This document shows positions 27,942 through 37,205 of a DNA stretch of 64,000 nt, in pieces. This DNA is from an uncultured Eubacteriales bacterium. Its GTDB lineage: Bacteria > Bacillota > Clostridia > Lachnospirales > Cellulosilyticaceae. The notes under the pieces are model-generated. The model was not told the DNA's origin and did no database searches. It saw only the letters and a list, made by a program, of their open reading frames with translations. Location of the stretch: contig URVM01000003.1 in NCBI GenBank assembly GCA_900551325.1, positions 1 to 64,000 on the forward strand, in the 5' to 3' direction. The position numbers and the translations under genes are program-made. How positions within the stretch are numbered: position 1 is the first letter of the stretch; each line of letters opens with the position of its first letter.

Positions 27942-28700
27942 TTATTTTTTAAGTTTGTTTAACTCTTCGATTAAAGAATCATTTAATACTTTAATGTATG
28001 TTCCTTTCATACCAAGAGAACGTGACTCGATTACACCAGCACTTTCAAATTTACGAAGCGCATTTACGATAACTGAACGAGTAATACCTACTTTATCAGC
28101 TATTTTACTTGCAATAAGTAAGCCTTCTGTGCCATCAAGTTTTTCAAAGATATGGAAGATAGCTTCAAGCTCTGAATAAGATAAAGTACCAATTGCAGAT
28201 TTAACGATTGCAATTTTACGTGCTTCTTCTTCAGTTTCATCTTTAAGAGATGTAAGCATTTCAACAGCTACAATTGTTGCACCATATTCTGCAAGAATCA
28301 TATCTTCTGTTGTATAGCTACCTTGGTTCTTTTGTTTGTATAAAACAAATGTTCCAAGTCTTTGACCACCTGCTACGATTGGTACGATACAACCAATGTA
28401 ACTTGCGCTATTAGCGCTATCTGCAAAAATTGTTTCCATAGAAACATTTTCTCTAACATCCATCATTGAAATAAGTTGATCGTTAATTGCGTATCCAATG
28501 TATTGTTCGTCGTTCACAATATCATTTGCAAATAAATTGTGGATACCTAACACCTTACTTTTATTGCTAATTACTAGTACATTTGATTGTACTACATCAC
28601 TAAGTACCTCGCAAATATCTGAGAAAACAACGCGATCTGATCCTACTCGTTGTAATAATCTATTAACTTTGCGCATTCTTTGTAATAGTTCCATTGACAT
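27942..28700 (-). CDS. codY: GTP- and branched-chain amino-acid-sensing regulator CodY
   Basis: CodY is the global regulator of low-GC Gram-positives; bound to isoleucine/leucine/valine and GTP it usually represses nutrient uptake and amino-acid genes. The N-terminal GAF ligand domain covers residues 1-150 and the C-terminal winged helix-turn-helix has its recognition region at 200-222 (ADKVGITRSVIVNALRKFES). The 252-residue length is typical. AAGGAGG precedes the ATG. The gene sits between the topA and codY terminators, so it is transcribed alone. The window's opp and liv operons are classical CodY-type targets. Confidence 0.97.
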   Translation of the reverse strand: MSMELLQRMRKVNRLLQRVGSDRVVFSDICEVLSDVVQSNVLVISNKSKVLGIHNLFANDIVNDEQYIGYAINDQLISMMDVRENVSMETIFADSANSASYIGCIVPIVAGGQRLGTFVLYKQKNQGSYTTEDMILAEYGATIVAVEMLTSLKDETEEEARKIAIVKSAIGTLSYSELEAIFHIFEKLDGTEGLLIASKIADKVGITRSVIVNALRKFESAGVIESRSLGMKGTYIKVLNDSLIEELNKLKK

Positions 28701-28786
28701 AAATATTCCTCCTTAAAAGTTTCTACCGTTAGTATGTTCGAAAAATTTAAACACTATACACTCTATACATTTATCTCCACTAAAAA

Positions 28787-28812
28787 GACAAAGTTGAATT
28801 TTCAACTTTGTC
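28787..28812 (-). terminator. Terminator of the dprA-topA unit
   Basis: An 11-bp stem of AAAGTTGA type (28787-28797 with 28802-28812) is followed on the minus strand by TTTTT. It separates topA from codY. Confidence 0.85.
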
Positions 28813-28935
28813 CCCCCAAAGAACTTATCATTTACACATAAATCATAATATCATAAATTAAAAGAAAACTCAACCCTAATTTGAAAAGAATTCCTTTTCA
28901 TTTACTAAATCTTCTATTTTTTTCTTTTTTACGAC

Positions 28936-31011
28936 TTATTTTTCGCTTTTTTTGCCATAATTACATTTGGTATTTCGACATACAACATGTTTGCTCTTAC
29001 TAGAGCCTTTTTCTATAAGGATGTCTCCACACTCTGGACACTTATCACCTGTTGGACGTTGCCATGACATAAAGTCACATTTATCATCTGTATTGTTTTC
29101 ACATCCATAGTAAATACGGCCTTTTTTAGTTTTCTTTAATATAACTTCCCCACCACATAGTGGACATTTCACGCCAATTTCCTCATACCAAGGTTTTGTA
29201 AAGTTACAATCTGGAAAGCTTGGACAGCCTAAGAACTTTCCGTATTTCCCATATCTTATAACCATATTGGCACCACATTTATCACAAGGAATATCTGTTA
29301 CTTCAGTTAAATCAATATCCTCAACTTCTTCTTCAGCTTTTAATACTGTTTTAGCAAAGTTAGGATAAAATGCTCTAATAATCTCTTTCCATTCTACATG
29401 TCCAGATGCAATTTCATCTAAGATTTTCTCAAGCTGAGCAGTAAATTCTACGTCTACAATTTCATTAAAGTGAGAAAGCATAATATTATTAACTACTTCA
29501 CCTAGTTCTGTAGGATAAAGCACTTTATTTTCTTTTGTAATGTAACCACGAGCTAGAAGTGTTGTAATAGTTGGTGCATACGTACTTGGACGTCCTACTC
29601 CATTTTCCTCTAAGGTTTTTACAAGGCTTGCTTCTGAATAACGTGGTGGTGGCTGAGTAAAATGTTGATTTGGTGTAAGAGAGATACACTCAAGCTGATC
29701 CCCTACATTAGCCTTAATAGTCATTGCCTTATTAGTCTGTTCGCCTTCTAAATTATAGGCTCTTAAATACCCATCAAAAAGTTGTATGGAGTAAGTTGCC
29801 TTAAAAGAATATTTACCATTTTGGATAGTTATAGCATGTGCCTCATATCTAGCTGGTGTCATTTGACTACCTACAAATCTGCTCCAAATCATTTGATAGA
29901 GTCTATACTGATCACGACTTAAGTACTCTTTAATTTCCATTGGTTCATAAGTAATATAAGTTGGGCGAATAGCCTCATGAGCATCTTGTATTTTTGCACT
30001 TTTACTTTGCTTTTTAACACTAGAATCTTGTACATACTCTTTCCCAAATTTATCAGTAATATATTCTACAGCTTGTTCTTTAGCTGTATCTGAAACTCTA
30101 ACAGAGTCTGTACGAATATAAGTTACAATACCTACTTCTTTTTTTCCTATTTTAACCCCTTCATAAAGCTGTTGAGCAATATTCATAGTTTTTTGTGTAG
30201 AAAAACCTAAATGCTTTGCTGCATCTTGTTGCATTGTACTTGTTGTATAAGGTAAAACAGGATTTTTTACACGTTCAGAAACTTTTGTTGAGGTTACTTC
30301 AAATGAATTTTTACTACAAGCTTTTATAATAGCAGCAGCTTCTTTTTCATTTCTTATATCTGCTTTTACTTCCCCAATTTTATCAAGCTTTGCTTCAAAA
30401 CCTTTTGTTTTACCTTGCTTAAATAAAGCCTCTATTGACCAGTATTCTTGTTCAATAAATTCTTCTATTTCCTTTTCGCGGTCACAAATAAGACGAACGG
30501 TTACAGATTGTACACGCCCTGCACTTAACCCTTTACGAATCTTTTTCCATAAAATAGGGCTAATTTTATAACCTACTAAACGATCAAGAACACGTCTTGC
30601 TTGCTGTGCATCCACTAAGTCCATATTAATTTCTCTTGGATTTTTAATGGCTTCTTTAATTGCTTGTTCTGTAATCTCATTAAAGGTAATACGATAAACC
30701 TTTTTACCTTCTAACTTTAACGCATGGTATAAATGCCATGAAATTGCTTCCCCTTCTCTATCAGGGTCAGTAGCTAAATAAATACATTTTGCATTTTTTG
30801 CTTCTTTACGTAGTTTTTGAAGGAGTTCCCCTTTTCCACGAATGGTAATGTACTTTGGATCAAAATCCTGTTCCACATCTATCCCTAGCTGACTTTTAGG
30901 TAAATCTCTTACGTGACCAATAGAGGCTTCTACCTTGAAAGTCTTGCCTAAAAATCTACTTATTGTATTTACTTTGGCTGCTGACTCTACAATAACCAAG
31001 TTATTTGCCAT
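28936..31011 (-). CDS. topA: DNA topoisomerase I
   Basis: TopA relaxes negative supercoils by passing one strand through a transient single-strand break. A Toprim domain lies at the N-terminus, with DPDRE at residues 82-86. The catalytic tyrosine is Tyr298 in GIVTYIRTDSVR. Three C4 zinc-ribbon modules occupy the last 120 residues. The 691-residue length is normal. It follows dprA by 17 bases, an order shared with many Clostridia. Confidence 0.97.
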   Translation of the reverse strand: MANNLVIVESAAKVNTISRFLGKTFKVEASIGHVRDLPKSQLGIDVEQDFDPKYITIRGKGELLQKLRKEAKNAKCIYLATDPDREGEAISWHLYHALKLEGKKVYRITFNEITEQAIKEAIKNPREINMDLVDAQQARRVLDRLVGYKISPILWKKIRKGLSAGRVQSVTVRLICDREKEIEEFIEQEYWSIEALFKQGKTKGFEAKLDKIGEVKADIRNEKEAAAIIKACSKNSFEVTSTKVSERVKNPVLPYTTSTMQQDAAKHLGFSTQKTMNIAQQLYEGVKIGKKEVGIVTYIRTDSVRVSDTAKEQAVEYITDKFGKEYVQDSSVKKQSKSAKIQDAHEAIRPTYITYEPMEIKEYLSRDQYRLYQMIWSRFVGSQMTPARYEAHAITIQNGKYSFKATYSIQLFDGYLRAYNLEGEQTNKAMTIKANVGDQLECISLTPNQHFTQPPPRYSEASLVKTLEENGVGRPSTYAPTITTLLARGYITKENKVLYPTELGEVVNNIMLSHFNEIVDVEFTAQLEKILDEIASGHVEWKEIIRAFYPNFAKTVLKAEEEVEDIDLTEVTDIPCDKCGANMVIRYGKYGKFLGCPSFPDCNFTKPWYEEIGVKCPLCGGEVILKKTKKGRIYYGCENNTDDKCDFMSWQRPTGDKCPECGDILIEKGSSKSKHVVCRNTKCNYGKKSEK

Positions 31012-31028
31012 AATAACCTCCTAATACT

Positions 31029-32141
31029 CTAATTCAAACGAACATAACGCCTACCAGGTAGGCGCATAATAAAGCCTTTTATCTCTAATTGTAATAAGAT
31101 TTTCTCTATATTTATTTCCGTCATATTCATTTGATGGGCAATCCTTATAAGTTCTTTCGGTTGCCAACTTAAGTTATCATATACCATAATTTCAACTTTA
31201 TCAAGTATTTGCATAGGAATGTTTGTACAATTATTTGTAAAATTGCTACTATAGAAGTGTAATTGTGGCATAAGTTCTTCTAAAATGTCTTCTACTTTTG
31301 TAATAAGTTTTGCTCCACTTTGAATCAATTTATGACTTCCGGCACTCAGTGCACTATCTAAATTACCTGGAACAGCAAATACTTCTCTATTTTGTGCTAA
31401 AGCTAAATGTGCTGTAATAAGAGAACCACTTCGACTTGCAGCCTCTACAACAACTGTGCCTAAACACATACCACTAATTATACGGTTGCGTCTTGGAAAT
31501 TGATACGGTCTAGGTTCAGTAGGTGGCAAAAATTCCGATAAAATACAGCCCCTTTCTTGTATATGATTGTAAAGGCTTAAATTTTCTTTAGGATAACAAA
31601 TATCTACACTATTGCCAAGTACAGCATAAGTTTCTCCTATCTTTAGAGCACCTTTATGACTGGCTTCATCTATACCTCTTGCCATACCACTTACTACTCC
31701 AAAGCCTGCTTTTGCTAAACCATAACCAAGCTCCATAGCTACTTGATAACCATATTCTGAACATTTTCTAGCGCCTACTACTGCTAAAGCTGGCCTATTT
31801 AGAAAATGATGTCCTTTCCAAAAGATAATAAAAGGTGGGTCTTCTATTTCCTTTAATAAGGAAGGATACTGTTCTTCTTCTATACTTAAAAGGTGAATAC
31901 CCTGATTTTTAATCCCTATAATTTTCTCTTCTATTTTATGAAATTCTTCTTTAGCCTTTTCTATAATGTCTATCTGTTCTTGACCTATCCCCAGCGCCTT
32001 ATAATCTTTTCTATCTGCCTCAAAGAAATTTTTACTACTTTCTTTCTCCTTCCACCAACTGTATTTCTTACTACCTTCTATAGGTAATAAATGAAACCAT
32101 AGACTATACATCCTAACTAACTCATTTTTATCCTTCACCAT
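31029..32141 (-). CDS. dprA: DNA-processing protein DprA
   Basis: DprA loads RecA onto incoming single-stranded DNA during natural transformation. The Rossmann-like core has the family motifs ALAVVGARKCSEYGYQVA, VVSGMARGIDEASHKGAL and VAVEAASRSGSLITA-like text, with FPRRNRIISG between them. A C-terminal winged helix of about 60 residues ends the protein. The 370-residue length is usual. It is the first gene of the minus-strand dprA-topA unit and is divergent from comM. Confidence 0.95.
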   Translation of the reverse strand: MVKDKNELVRMYSLWFHLLPIEGSKKYSWWKEKESSKNFFEADRKDYKALGIGQEQIDIIEKAKEEFHKIEEKIIGIKNQGIHLLSIEEEQYPSLLKEIEDPPFIIFWKGHHFLNRPALAVVGARKCSEYGYQVAMELGYGLAKAGFGVVSGMARGIDEASHKGALKIGETYAVLGNSVDICYPKENLSLYNHIQERGCILSEFLPPTEPRPYQFPRRNRIISGMCLGTVVVEAASRSGSLITAHLALAQNREVFAVPGNLDSALSAGSHKLIQSGAKLITKVEDILEELMPQLHFYSSNFTNNCTNIPMQILDKVEIMVYDNLSWQPKELIRIAHQMNMTEINIEKILLQLEIKGFIMRLPGRRYVRLN

Positions 32142-32241
32142 AAGTCACTCCTTTAATAAATCTATAAAAATACACCAAAAATGTTTAAAAATCTAATTTT
32201 AGGTTAAGAATCTAATAGTGATTTTTAGAAAGGATACCCTT

Positions 32242-33753
32242 ATGTTTTGTAAATTAATCAGTTCTTGTTTAAATGGATTAGAAGCTGTTCAAATAGGTGT
32301 AGAAGTAGATTTATGTGATGGCTTACCTTCTTTTGATATTGTAGGCCTACCTGATAGTGCTGTTCGCGAGTCTAGAGAGCGTGTCAAAAGTGCCATTAAA
32401 AATAGTGGCTATGACTTTCCTATTAAACGTATTACTATTAATCTTTCTCCTGCTGATTTAAAGAAAGAAGGTAGCCTCTATGATCTACCCATTGCCCTTG
32501 GCTTACTTGGCTGCATGGGTCTTATTGATTCTAGCCAATTTCATTCTAAGATTTTCCTTGGGGAGCTAGCTCTTGATGGTACCCTTCGCCATGTAAGCGG
32601 ACTTGTACCTATTGTATATGGCTCCACCAGTTCATCTACTTATATTTTACCTACTGAAAATGCACCTGAACTTCAAATGGGGCAGCCCATGCCTTTTCTC
32701 TTTTTTCATACCTTGAAAGAAGTTGTAGACTATCTTACTTCTAATAAGCTACCTAAGCAACCATCTCTTTTAGAATCACAGGTTACTTCTTTGCCTATAC
32801 TTGAAGACTTTAGCGATGTGAAGGGGCAAGAAAGCGTTAAAAGAGGCCTTATGATTGCTGCTGCAGGACACCACAATACACTCCTTATAGGTCCACCAGG
32901 CTGTGGTAAGACTATGCTTGCAAAACGTCTACCTAGCATTCTACCTCCTCTTCTAGAAGAAGAACAAATTGAACTTACTAAAATTTATAATCTTGCACCT
33001 TATATACATGTTTCTCTTCCTGTTCGTACACGCCCCTTTAGAGCACCTCATCATACTGTAACTGTAGCTGGACTTGCAGGTGGCGGTGCCCATCCAAAAC
33101 CTGGTGAGCTCAGTTTAGCTCATCTAGGTGTACTCTTTTTAGATGAGCTTCTAGAATTTAATAAAAAAGTACTTGAAACCATGCGACAACCCTTAGAAGA
33201 TGGATGTATTACTCTCTCTAGGTCTAATGACCACCTTACTTTTCCTGCTAAGTTTTTATTTATAGCTGCCAGTAACCCTTGCCCTTGTGGTTATTATCCC
33301 GATACGCGTAAATGTCACTGTGATTTACCTAGTATTAGGCGCTATTTAAGTAAACTTTCAGGTCCACTTCTTGATCGTATAGATTTGCATATAGAATTAA
33401 CACCAGTCTCATTTATAGATTTTAAAGAAGGGCCTACTTTAAGCTCCTCCCAAATAAAAGAGCTAGTTACTCATGCTAAAGAAGTTCAAAAAGCTCGGTA
33501 TAAAGATGAAGTATTTTCTTCTAATCACCAATTACCTACACATCTTATTCCAAAGTATTGTCCTATGACATCAGCAGCAGAAAACTTACTAAAACACTGG
33601 TTCAAATCACAAACTGCTAGTGCTAGAAGCTATACTAGAATCTTACGTGTTGCACGTACTATTTCAGATCTTGCAGATCAAGATATTATAGATGAAGATT
33701 CAATGAGTGAGACCTTAAATTACCGTTTATTAGATCGTAGATTTTGGGGATAA
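32242..33753 (+). CDS. comM: YifB/ComM family Mg-chelatase-like AAA+ ATPase
   Basis: ComM is a AAA+ helicase that promotes branch migration during integration of transforming DNA. The N-terminal ChlI domain covers residues 1-120 (PSFDIVGLPDSAVRESRERV). Walker A GPPGCGKT is at 217-224, and LFLDELLEF gives Walker B. The C-terminal Mg_chelatase_C domain ends with RILRVARTISDLADQ. An in-frame GTG eight codons upstream exists, but AAAGGA precedes the ATG at 32242. In this genome it is divergent from dprA rather than in one operon with it. Confidence 0.95.
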   Translation: MFCKLISSCLNGLEAVQIGVEVDLCDGLPSFDIVGLPDSAVRESRERVKSAIKNSGYDFPIKRITINLSPADLKKEGSLYDLPIALGLLGCMGLIDSSQFHSKIFLGELALDGTLRHVSGLVPIVYGSTSSSTYILPTENAPELQMGQPMPFLFFHTLKEVVDYLTSNKLPKQPSLLESQVTSLPILEDFSDVKGQESVKRGLMIAAAGHHNTLLIGPPGCGKTMLAKRLPSILPPLLEEEQIELTKIYNLAPYIHVSLPVRTRPFRAPHHTVTVAGLAGGGAHPKPGELSLAHLGVLFLDELLEFNKKVLETMRQPLEDGCITLSRSNDHLTFPAKFLFIAASNPCPCGYYPDTRKCHCDLPSIRRYLSKLSGPLLDRIDLHIELTPVSFIDFKEGPTLSSSQIKELVTHAKEVQKARYKDEVFSSNHQLPTHLIPKYCPMTSAAENLLKHWFKSQTASARSYTRILRVARTISDLADQDIIDEDSMSETLNYRLLDRRFWG

Positions 33754-33760
33754 ATCAAAA

Positions 33761-33786
33761 AAAGGACTGTCCTAAAACAGTCCTTT
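33761..33786 (-). terminator. Terminator of the sporulation/nrdR unit
   Basis: A perfect 10-bp stem (33761-33770 with 33777-33786) is followed on the minus strand by seven T. It lies just after the nrdR stop and also sits 8 bases beyond the comM stop on the other strand, so it may serve both. Confidence 0.85.
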
Positions 33787-33791
33787 ATGTC

Positions 33792-34250
33792 TTAAATTTT
33801 TCTTTTTTTAATGTTTTCAAGCTCTACAATAAATTCATCAATATCTTTGAACTTTTTATATACAGAAGCGAAACGAATATATGAAACTTCATCTACTTGT
33901 TTTAAATGTTCCATAGCAATTTCACCTATTTCTGCAGAAGGAATTTCTTTTCTTTCTGAGGTGTAAATTTGATTTTCAATTTCACCTACCATAGCTTCTA
34001 TTTGCTCTAAACTAATATGTCTTTTATTACAAGAGCGTAAAATACCTTTAAGTAATTTATCACGTTCAAAAGGTTCTCTTGTCTGATTAGACTTGATTAC
34101 CATAATGGGCATACATTCAATTTTCTCATAGGTGGTGAATCTACGTTCACACTTTTCACATTGTCGTCTTCTTCTGATTGATTTGTTGTCTTCTGTAGGT
34201 CTTGAATTAAGTACTTTAGACATAGCATTTCCACAAAAAGGACACTTCAT
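33792..34250 (-). CDS. nrdR: Ribonucleotide reductase regulator NrdR
   Basis: NrdR represses ribonucleotide reductase genes when its ATP cone holds (d)ATP. The zinc ribbon uses Cys3, Cys6, Cys31 and Cys34 (CPFC...CEKC). The ATP-cone domain covers residues about 46-136. The 152-residue length is standard. GGAGG precedes the ATG. No nrd gene is in the window; the gene follows ylmC in the sporulation sigma-factor neighbourhood, an order seen in other Clostridia. Confidence 0.97.
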   Translation of the reverse strand: MKCPFCGNAMSKVLNSRPTEDNKSIRRRRQCEKCERRFTTYEKIECMPIMVIKSNQTREPFERDKLLKGILRSCNKRHISLEQIEAMVGEIENQIYTSERKEIPSAEIGEIAMEHLKQVDEVSYIRFASVYKKFKDIDEFIVELENIKKRKI

Positions 34251-34313
34251 AGGTTATCCTCCTACACATGTATTATAATATAACATAACATATGTATCTT
34301 CCAAAAGTCAACA

Positions 34314-34568
34314 TCACTCTGACTTCATTGGCATCCCTTCATGAAGTTCTACAAGTATAATATCTTCACCTATCTTTTTAATATTTTCCCATGGTACCAG
34401 ATATTCTACTTCACGTCCAAAGAGTCCCATAACTTTTCCAGGCCCTGGTACAACAAGCTTTTTCACTTGTCCAGTAGTCCAATCAATCTCTACATCACAG
34501 ATATAGCCAAGTCTTGCCCCGTCCAAAGTATTGATAATTTCTTTATGCTTCATATCTCCTATTCGCAT
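34314..34568 (-). CDS. ylmC: YlmC/YmxH family PRC-barrel sporulation protein
   Basis: This is a single PRC-barrel domain of 84 residues (LDGARLGYICDVEIDWTTGQVKKLVVPGPG). The family is widespread in spore formers, where its members are called YlmC/YmxH; the biochemical role is not established. It follows sigG by 25 bases on the same strand, behind a GGGGGA site, so it is likely expressed with the forespore sigma factor. Confidence 0.9.
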   Translation of the reverse strand: MRIGDMKHKEIINTLDGARLGYICDVEIDWTTGQVKKLVVPGPGKVMGLFGREVEYLVPWENIKKIGEDIILVELHEGMPMKSE

Positions 34569-34593
34569 TTTAATCCCCCTTAAAAATAAAATT

Positions 34594-35367
34594 TTATATA
34601 TATTTCTTCATATGTTGAAGTGCTGTTTTCTCTAGTCTAGATACTTGTGCTTGGGAAATACCTATTTCATCTGCTACTTCCATTTGAGTTTTGCCTGCAA
34701 AAAAGCGTAAGGTAAGTATATGCTTTTCTCTACTATTTAAACGCTTCATTGCTTCTTTTAAAGAAATGTTTTCTAGCCATATATCATCTTGGTTTTTTTC
34801 GTCGCTTACTTGATCCATAATGTATAGTGCATCACTTTCATCATGATACACTGGTTCAAATAAAGAGATAGGATCTTGGATGGCATCTAAGGCAAAAACC
34901 ACGTCTTCCTTTGGTATACCAAGTTCTGCTGCTATTTCTTGTATATTAGGTTCTTTTGCATTTTGCCTTGTTAACTTTTCTTTTGCTTGTAGAGCTTTAT
35001 AAGCAGTATCTCTTAAAGAACGGCTCACACGTATAGCATTGTTGTCTCTTAAATAACGCCTGATTTCTCCAATAATCATAGGCACAGCATAGGTAGAAAA
35101 CTTAACATTTTGGGTTACATCAAAGTTATCAATTGCCTTAATAAGTCCTATGCAACCTACTTGGAACAAATCATCTACATGCTCCCCTCGGTTGTTAAAA
35201 CGTTGAATTACACTGAGTACTAACCTTAAATTCCCGTAAATGTACTCTTCTCTTGCATGTAAATCACCCTGTTCAATGAGTTTAAATAAAATTTCTTTCT
35301 TCTCATTGGATAAAATGGGCAATTTGGATGTGTTTACACCACAAATCTCTACTTTATTTATAGCCAT
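34594..35367 (-). CDS. sigG: RNA polymerase sporulation sigma factor SigG
   Basis: Sigma-G directs late forespore transcription after engulfment. The N-terminus NKVEICGVNTSKLPILSNEEK-like text, region 2 (RFNNRGEHVDDLFQVGCIGLIKAIDNFD) and region 4 (ISQAQVSRLEKTAL) are nearly those of B. subtilis SigG. The 257-residue length matches. AGGAGG precedes the ATG. It follows sigE, as in Bacillus. A candidate sigma-F promoter lies in the gap between them. Confidence 0.97.
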   Translation of the reverse strand: MAINKVEICGVNTSKLPILSNEKKEILFKLIEQGDLHAREEYIYGNLRLVLSVIQRFNNRGEHVDDLFQVGCIGLIKAIDNFDVTQNVKFSTYAVPMIIGEIRRYLRDNNAIRVSRSLRDTAYKALQAKEKLTRQNAKEPNIQEIAAELGIPKEDVVFALDAIQDPISLFEPVYHDESDALYIMDQVSDEKNQDDIWLENISLKEAMKRLNSREKHILTLRFFAGKTQMEVADEIGISQAQVSRLEKTALQHMKKYI

Positions 35368-35415
35368 GCAGATTCCTCCTAGTCATACCATTAAGTATTA
35401 CATTAGCATATAAAT

Positions 35416-35444
35416 AAGCATTACCATCTGAGAGTATTTTATAC
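35416..35444 (-). promoter_or_regulatory. Candidate sigma-F/G promoter for sigG
   Basis: On the minus strand GTATA (35440-35444) is followed after 14 bases by GGTAATGCTT (35416-35425), close to the forespore pattern GHATR-N15-GGNRANANTN with one clear mismatch and a slightly short spacer. The position between sigE and sigG is where B. subtilis has its sigma-F promoter. Confidence 0.35.
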
Positions 35445-35450
35445 ATCCTC

Positions 35451-36200
35451 CTAACTCATTCTAGTAATTTCCTTTTTTAATCTAGATATAATCTTCTTTT
35501 CTAATCTGGATATATAAGACTGTGAAATCCCTAATAAATCGGCTACTTCTTTTTGAGTTTTTTCTTTTCCATGAGCATTAAAGCCAAAACGTAGCTCTAC
35601 TATTTCTCGTTCTCTTTCTGAAAGTTTTTCTAGAGCTTGTTTAAGTAAAGTTTTATCTACTTCATCTTCAATATTGCGATAAATAATATCTGATTCTGTT
35701 CCTAATATATCAGATAATAAAAGTTCATTTCCATCCCAATCTACATTTAAAGGTTCATCAATAGATATTTCTACTTTTAATTTATTTGTTCTTCTTAAAT
35801 ACATAAGGATTTCATTTTCAATACATCTTGAAGCATAAGTTGCAAGCTTTATTTTCTTTTCTGGGTTAAACGTATTAATAGCTTTAATAAGTCCTATTGT
35901 TCCAATAGAAATTAAATCTTCCATACCTATACCTGTGTTTTCAAACTTTCTTGCAATGTATACAACTAACCTTAAGTTTCTTTCGATCAGCACATTTTTT
36001 ACGCGCCCTAAAGTTTTCATATCATCTTTATACTTAGTAATACACATAACAAGTGACTCTTCTTCTTGCTTTGTAAGTGGTGGTGGCAAAATCTCGCTTC
36101 CACCAATATAATGAACAGATTGTTTTCTAAATAATATGAATTTATGAATCCATTTCATTATTAACTTTTTACATGTCTTATATACTTTCCTAAATCCCAT
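35451..36200 (-). CDS. sigE: RNA polymerase sporulation sigma factor SigE precursor
   Basis: Sigma-E runs the early mother-cell programme. The protein is made as an inactive membrane-bound precursor; the first 30 or so residues are basic and hydrophobic and precede the conserved [14 protein letters not shown]. Region 2 is [25 protein letters not shown] and region 4 [13 protein letters not shown]. The frame opens six codons earlier, but AGGAGG lies six bases before the ATG at 36200. It starts 11 bases after spoIIGA, which encodes its processing protease. Confidence 0.96.
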   Translation of the reverse strand: MGFRKVYKTCKKLIMKWIHKFILFRKQSVHYIGGSEILPPPLTKQEEESLVMCITKYKDDMKTLGRVKNVLIERNLRLVVYIARKFENTGIGMEDLISIGTIGLIKAINTFNPEKKIKLATYASRCIENEILMYLRRTNKLKVEISIDEPLNVDWDGNELLLSDILGTESDIIYRNIEDEVDKTLLKQALEKLSEREREIVELRFGFNAHGKEKTQKEVADLLGISQSYISRLEKKIISRLKKEITRMS

Positions 36201-36211
36201 TTTGTGCCCTC

Positions 36212-37084
36212 CTACCATATGATCATATAATCTGGATGGATGAGTGCATCATAGTCTTGCCCTTTAAAAAGCGTATGGGGTACAATCCCTACAACACACT
36301 TTTCAAATGTTTTATGAAACATCCCCTTTTCCAAAACCATCTTTTCCATCATAAACCCTAATAAAATATCTGCTTTACATCCTACACTTTCATAAGGAAT
36401 CAAATAGGTTTTAATAGATTCCTTATTTTCTATAATTCCTTCTATTCCCTTTTCTTCATATGTCTTTATAAGCCTTCGCTCTTCACAAGATAAAACTGCG
36501 TCAATGGCATCATATGTAATAATAGTTACAGGTTTCTTACTTGTTAATGTATACAAAGTATTACCAGAATCTAAGTAACCATTTAACTTAACTTTTTCCC
36601 CCTTATGTACAAGTGTCATTGTGTATTCAAAATGGGGCATAATAAATCTTTGTCTTATGTATACGGTTAAACTATACAGTATAAACCATATGCCAATCCC
36701 TATACTAAGTACTAAAATAATAGACATTTTTTGTCCTGTTCCATTTTTCATAAACATATAATACATATTCCATATACCACCACCAATTAAAAAAGAAGCT
36801 AAATGACATCCTAGAAAAATCTTAAAAAACTCTTTATAACCTTTCACTTTATAAATAAGCACAATAGGTATAATAGGTATTAAAAAATCATACATATAGA
36901 AAGGTAGTTGCCTTAATAAAGGTACAATTATACTTAAGCAATACAATAAAGCTGCTATAAAACTTCCAAGGACAAGCCGCCTTTTACTAGGTGACTTATT
37001 CATTAATATAGCCGTACTTGCAAAAATAGCACAGTCCATTATAAAGTTTATGAAAAATAGAACATCCACATAAATAACTTGCAA
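36212..37084 (-). CDS. spoIIGA: Sporulation sigma-E processing peptidase SpoIIGA
   Basis: SpoIIGA is the membrane aspartic protease that cleaves pro-sigma-E in the mother cell when signalled by SpoIIR. About five hydrophobic helices fill residues 1-145. The protease motif LDSGN has the catalytic aspartate at residue 172. The 290-residue length is usual. The start is TTG, supported by GGAGGGAGGTAAG just before it; the encoded protein starts [13 protein letters not shown]. It forms an operon with sigE. Confidence 0.95.
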   Translation of the reverse strand: MQVIYVDVLFFINFIMDCAIFASTAILMNKSPSKRRLVLGSFIAALLYCLSIIVPLLRQLPFYMYDFLIPIIPIVLIYKVKGYKEFFKIFLGCHLASFLIGGGIWNMYYMFMKNGTGQKMSIILVLSIGIGIWFILYSLTVYIRQRFIMPHFEYTMTLVHKGEKVKLNGYLDSGNTLYTLTSKKPVTIITYDAIDAVLSCEERRLIKTYEEKGIEGIIENKESIKTYLIPYESVGCKADILLGFMMEKMVLEKGMFHKTFEKCVVGIVPHTLFKGQDYDALIHPDYMIIW

Positions 37085-37111
37085 CTTACCTCCCTCCTTG
37101 CCTTCAAAATT

Positions 37112-37144
37112 ATTGTATATGATAGTTTATACAAATTTTGTAAA
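37112..37144 (-). promoter_or_regulatory. Candidate long-spacer promoter of spoIIGA-sigE
   Basis: On the minus strand TTTACA (37139-37144) and TACAAT (37112-37117) are separated by 21 bases. The B. subtilis spoIIG promoter has the same unusual long spacing (22 bp) and depends on Spo0A. I see no convincing Spo0A box (TTGWCRAA), so this is tentative. Confidence 0.3.
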
Positions 37145-37161
37145 AACGAAGAATGGTACAA

Positions 37162-37193
37162 AAAAAAGATACGACAATTATCGTATCTTTTTT
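37162..37193 (-). terminator. Terminator of ftsZ and the division cluster
   Basis: A perfect 13-bp stem (37162-37174 with 37181-37193) with a 6-base loop is followed on the minus strand by T-rich sequence. It separates ftsZ from spoIIGA. Confidence 0.9.
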
Positions 37194-37205
37194 ACATCTT
37201 ATTAT

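Noticed and set aside
28700..28790. CodY autoregulatory box upstream of codY
   Set aside because: The best match (AATTTTTCGAACATA) has four mismatches, too weak in such AT-rich DNA.
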